Origin: Bacteroidota bacterium
Lineage (GTDB): Bacteria > Bacteroidota > Bacteroidia > Bacteroidales > VadinHA17
Length of the DNA: 7,528 nt
NCBI GenBank assembly: GCA_022711195.1
Contig: JAKLFN010000098.1
Coordinates: 1-7,528, forward strand
Direction of reading: 5' to 3'
Below, piece after piece: positions 5,840-7,528 of the stretch (position 1 is the first letter of the stretch; each line of letters begins with the position of its first letter). The position numbers and the translations under genes are program-made. The notes under the pieces are model-generated. The model was not told the origin of the DNA. It saw only the letters and a program-made list of their open reading frames with translations, and made no database searches.

Positions 5840-6933
5840 GCTCCCTGAGAGTGGGTATTATTGACAGGTATATCATAAGGAAATTCCTGGGCACCTTCTT
5901 TTTTGCCCTTATCCTGATCCTGGTTATCGCCGTGGTATTCGATTTTGCAGAGAAGATCGATAATTTCATGGAAAGAGAAGCCCCGTGGCGTGCTGTTGTC
6001 TTCGACTATTATCTCAATTTCATTCCATACTTCGGTACTCTCTTTGCCCCGCTTTTTGTTTTTATCGCTGTCATCTTTTTTACCTCCCGCCTTGCTGTAA
6101 ACACCGAGATCATTGCCATCCTGAACAGCGGAATGAGCTTCAGGAGAATGATGTGGCCCTATTTCCTTTCTTCATTGTTTATAGCTGCACTTATCTTCTA
6201 CCTTACAAATTTCGTGATACCGGGATCGAATCTTATCAGGATGGATTTTGAAGATAAATATTACAGGCCCCAGAGCAGGAGGATACGTGTTGAAAATATT
6301 CACAGGCAGGTAGCACCCAACGTCTATGTTTACCTCGACTCATATAATCCCACTTATTACAGGGGCAATGAGTTTATACTTGAAAAATTTGATTCAACAG
6401 GGCGTCTTGTTTCGAAGCTCACAGCTCCTACTGTTCTGTATGATACTGCATCGGGTAAGTGGGGCGCCCTGAATTATATACAAAGGGATATCGTGGGGCA
6501 GGAGGAGATTTTCTCAAAAGGAACAAAAATCGATACCACTCTCACAATCAGCCCCGAAGATTTTGCCAGGGACCCTTCTTTTGTAAACACCATGACTTTC
6601 AGTGAGCTGAGGGATTATCTCGATCTGCTGAAGCTTCAGGGATCGGACGAGCTTAAGATCTTCCAGTTAGAGCATCATAAAAGGTATGCGACACCTTTTT
6701 CTGTATTTATCCTTACACTGATAGGGGTTAGCCTCTCCTCGAGAAAGATCAGGGGAGGAATAGGGATGAACATAGGGATCGGCCTCGCCCTGAGTTTTTC
6801 ATATATTCTTTTTATGCAGTTTGCTTCACAATTCTCGATAAGGGGAAACCTGAACCCCATGCTTGCAATGTGGATACCTAACCTTCTGTATATCATTATC
6901 GCAGGAGTCCTCTATAAATTAGCTCCGAAATAG
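5797..6933 (+). CDS. LptF/LptG (YjgP/YjgQ) family lipopolysaccharide export permease
   Basis: This protein of up to 378 residues has the LptF/LptG plan: three N-terminal membrane helices (about 31-50, 68-96 and 117-140), a periplasmic beta-jellyroll-like domain (about 141-290) and three C-terminal helices (about 298-314, 322-345 and 353-373). DRYIIRKFLGTFFF (23-36) is the usual opening of the family, and NTEIIAILNSGMSFRRM (102-118) is the cytosolic coupling helix that contacts the LptB ATPase. In the Lpt machine it helps extract LPS from the inner membrane. It cannot be assigned to LptF or LptG from sequence reading alone. The ATG at 5797 overlaps tgt by 43 bases and gives a polar 18-residue extension; a GTG at 5851, 11 bases after the tgt stop, would start right at VGIIDRYI and is a serious alternative. 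Gene order after tgt is common in Bacteroidota, as I recall. No terminator follows. Confidence 0.93.
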   Translation: MERVNGKKSLREALSSLRVGIIDRYIIRKFLGTFFFALILILVIAVVFDFAEKIDNFMEREAPWRAVVFDYYLNFIPYFGTLFAPLFVFIAVIFFTSRLAVNTEIIAILNSGMSFRRMMWPYFLSSLFIAALIFYLTNFVIPGSNLIRMDFEDKYYRPQSRRIRVENIHRQVAPNVYVYLDSYNPTYYRGNEFILEKFDSTGRLVSKLTAPTVLYDTASGKWGALNYIQRDIVGQEEIFSKGTKIDTTLTISPEDFARDPSFVNTMTFSELRDYLDLLKLQGSDELKIFQLEHHKRYATPFSVFILTLIGVSLSSRKIRGGIGMNIGIGLALSFSYILFMQFASQFSIRGNLNPMLAMWIPNLLYIIIAGVLYKLAPK

Positions 6934-7011
6934 TTTCTGTTACTCGATCAAATTATTTAAAATTGTACCCCGGAAATATCTGTTTGTATTATTTATAATA
7001 TATCATATCCT
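6934..7011 (+). promoter_or_regulatory. A/T-rich gap before the carboxylase gene, likely promoter region
   Basis: This 78-base gap separates the permease stop from the carboxylase start. It is strongly A/T-rich and holds a short palindrome, TATTAT-TT-ATAATA (6987-7000), and a one-mismatch -7 box, TAAAATTG (6958-6965). There is no intrinsic terminator, so some read-through from the tgt operon is possible. No exact TAnnTTTG is present, and the promoter call is weak. Confidence 0.3.
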
Positions 7012-7528
7012 ATGGCTATTAAAAGCAAGATCAGAGAATTACAGGAAAAAAGGGAGAAGCTGCTTCTCGGAGGCGGTGAGCAGGCTATCGAGAAACAGAA
7101 AGCACTGGGCAAGCGTACTGCCCGTGAACGTATAATGGCTCTCCTCGATGAAGATTCATTCAATGAATATGACCTGTTCGTGGAACATGACGCCCGCGAC
7201 TTCGATATGGATAAAAAATCACTTCCTTCCGATGGAGTGATAATCGGCACAGGAACAATCTATGGAGCTCCTGTTGCAATTTTTGCCCAGGACTTTACTG
7301 TTGCAGGAGGATCGCTGGGACTGATGCATTCGAGGAAAATAACCAAGATCATGGACCATGCCCTCAAAATGAGGATGCCACTGATTGGGATCAATGACTC
7401 CGGCGGAGCCAGGATACAGGAGGGCGTAAACTCACTTGCCGGTTACGGTGAGATTTTCTTCCGTAACACAATCTCCAGCGGTGTGATACCACAGATATCA
7501 GTGATCCTCGGCCCGTGTGCCGGAGGAG
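7012..7528 (+). CDS. Acyl-CoA carboxylase carboxyltransferase (beta) subunit, N-terminal part
   Basis: The frame opens at ATG 7012 and runs off the right edge after 172 codons, about a third of the usual 510-520. It begins [20 protein letters not shown], followed by [20 protein letters not shown], typical of the propionyl-CoA carboxylase beta / methylmalonyl-CoA decarboxylase alpha family. Acyl-CoA contact motif [13 protein letters not shown] (98-110) and the oxyanion-forming [11 protein letters not shown] (129-139) are intact, as is LGPCAGG at the cut end. These subunits move CO2 between carboxybiotin and propionyl- or acetyl-CoA. Both the ATP-dependent carboxylase and the sodium-pumping decarboxylase share this sequence, so the partner genes (biotin carboxylase and carrier, or a membrane beta subunit), which lie beyond the edge, are needed to decide. 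In Bacteroidota this fits the succinate-propionate route. The start has no Shine-Dalgarno sequence. Confidence 0.94.
   Translation, partial: MAIKSKIRELQEKREKLLLGGGEQAIEKQKALGKRTARERIMALLDEDSFNEYDLFVEHDARDFDMDKKSLPSDGVIIGTGTIYGAPVAIFAQDFTVAGGSLGLMHSRKITKIMDHALKMRMPLIGINDSGGARIQEGVNSLAGYGEIFFRNTISSGVIPQISVILGPCAGG

Noticed and set aside
6987..7000. TATTAT-TT-ATAATA palindrome as a specific operator
   Set aside because: It is short and consists only of A and T within an A/T-rich gap, so chance is likely.

Overview
The window looks like an ordinary chromosomal stretch from an uncultured or lightly studied member of the Bacteroidota. Four things point there: a stand-alone PASTA-repeat membrane protein with no kinase domain, genes without clear Shine-Dalgarno sequences, three close matches to the Bacteroidota primary promoter element TAnnTTTGC placed just upstream of genes, and a tgt gene directly overlapping an LptF/LptG-type permease gene. 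Coding density is high, no gap exceeds about 115 bases, and I see no mobile element, CRISPR array, tRNA or rRNA gene.

Layout. Bases 1-4597 are all read from the minus strand. In transcription order they are: a family 2 membrane glycosyltransferase, an ECF-type sigma factor that overlaps it by 10 bases, rsmG (overlapping by one base in TGATG), rpmH with its own promoter and a strong intrinsic terminator, mqnE (menaquinone synthesis by the futalosine route), and a PASTA protein cut by the left edge, again with its own promoter. Bases 4712-7528 are read from the plus strand: tgt (queuosine tRNA modification), an overlapping LptF/LptG permease, and the first 172 codons of a biotin-dependent acyl-CoA carboxylase carboxyltransferase subunit cut by the right edge. 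The two halves diverge from a gap of about 115 bases (4598-4711) that holds a perfect 10-base inverted repeat beside the tgt promoter.

How the genes fit together. They are housekeeping functions rather than one pathway: translation and RNA modification (rpmH, rsmG, tgt), the envelope (glycosyltransferase, LptF/LptG permease, PASTA protein), respiration (mqnE) and acyl-CoA metabolism (carboxylase). The mqnE gene implies that menaquinone is made through futalosine; the rest of that pathway is not in the window. I found no convincing undescribed system. The points most worth a second look are a Tgt that has lost all three zinc-ligand cysteines, the inverted repeat in the divergent promoter region, an ECF sigma factor with no adjacent anti-sigma gene, and a terminator placed only 16 bases before the mqnE start.
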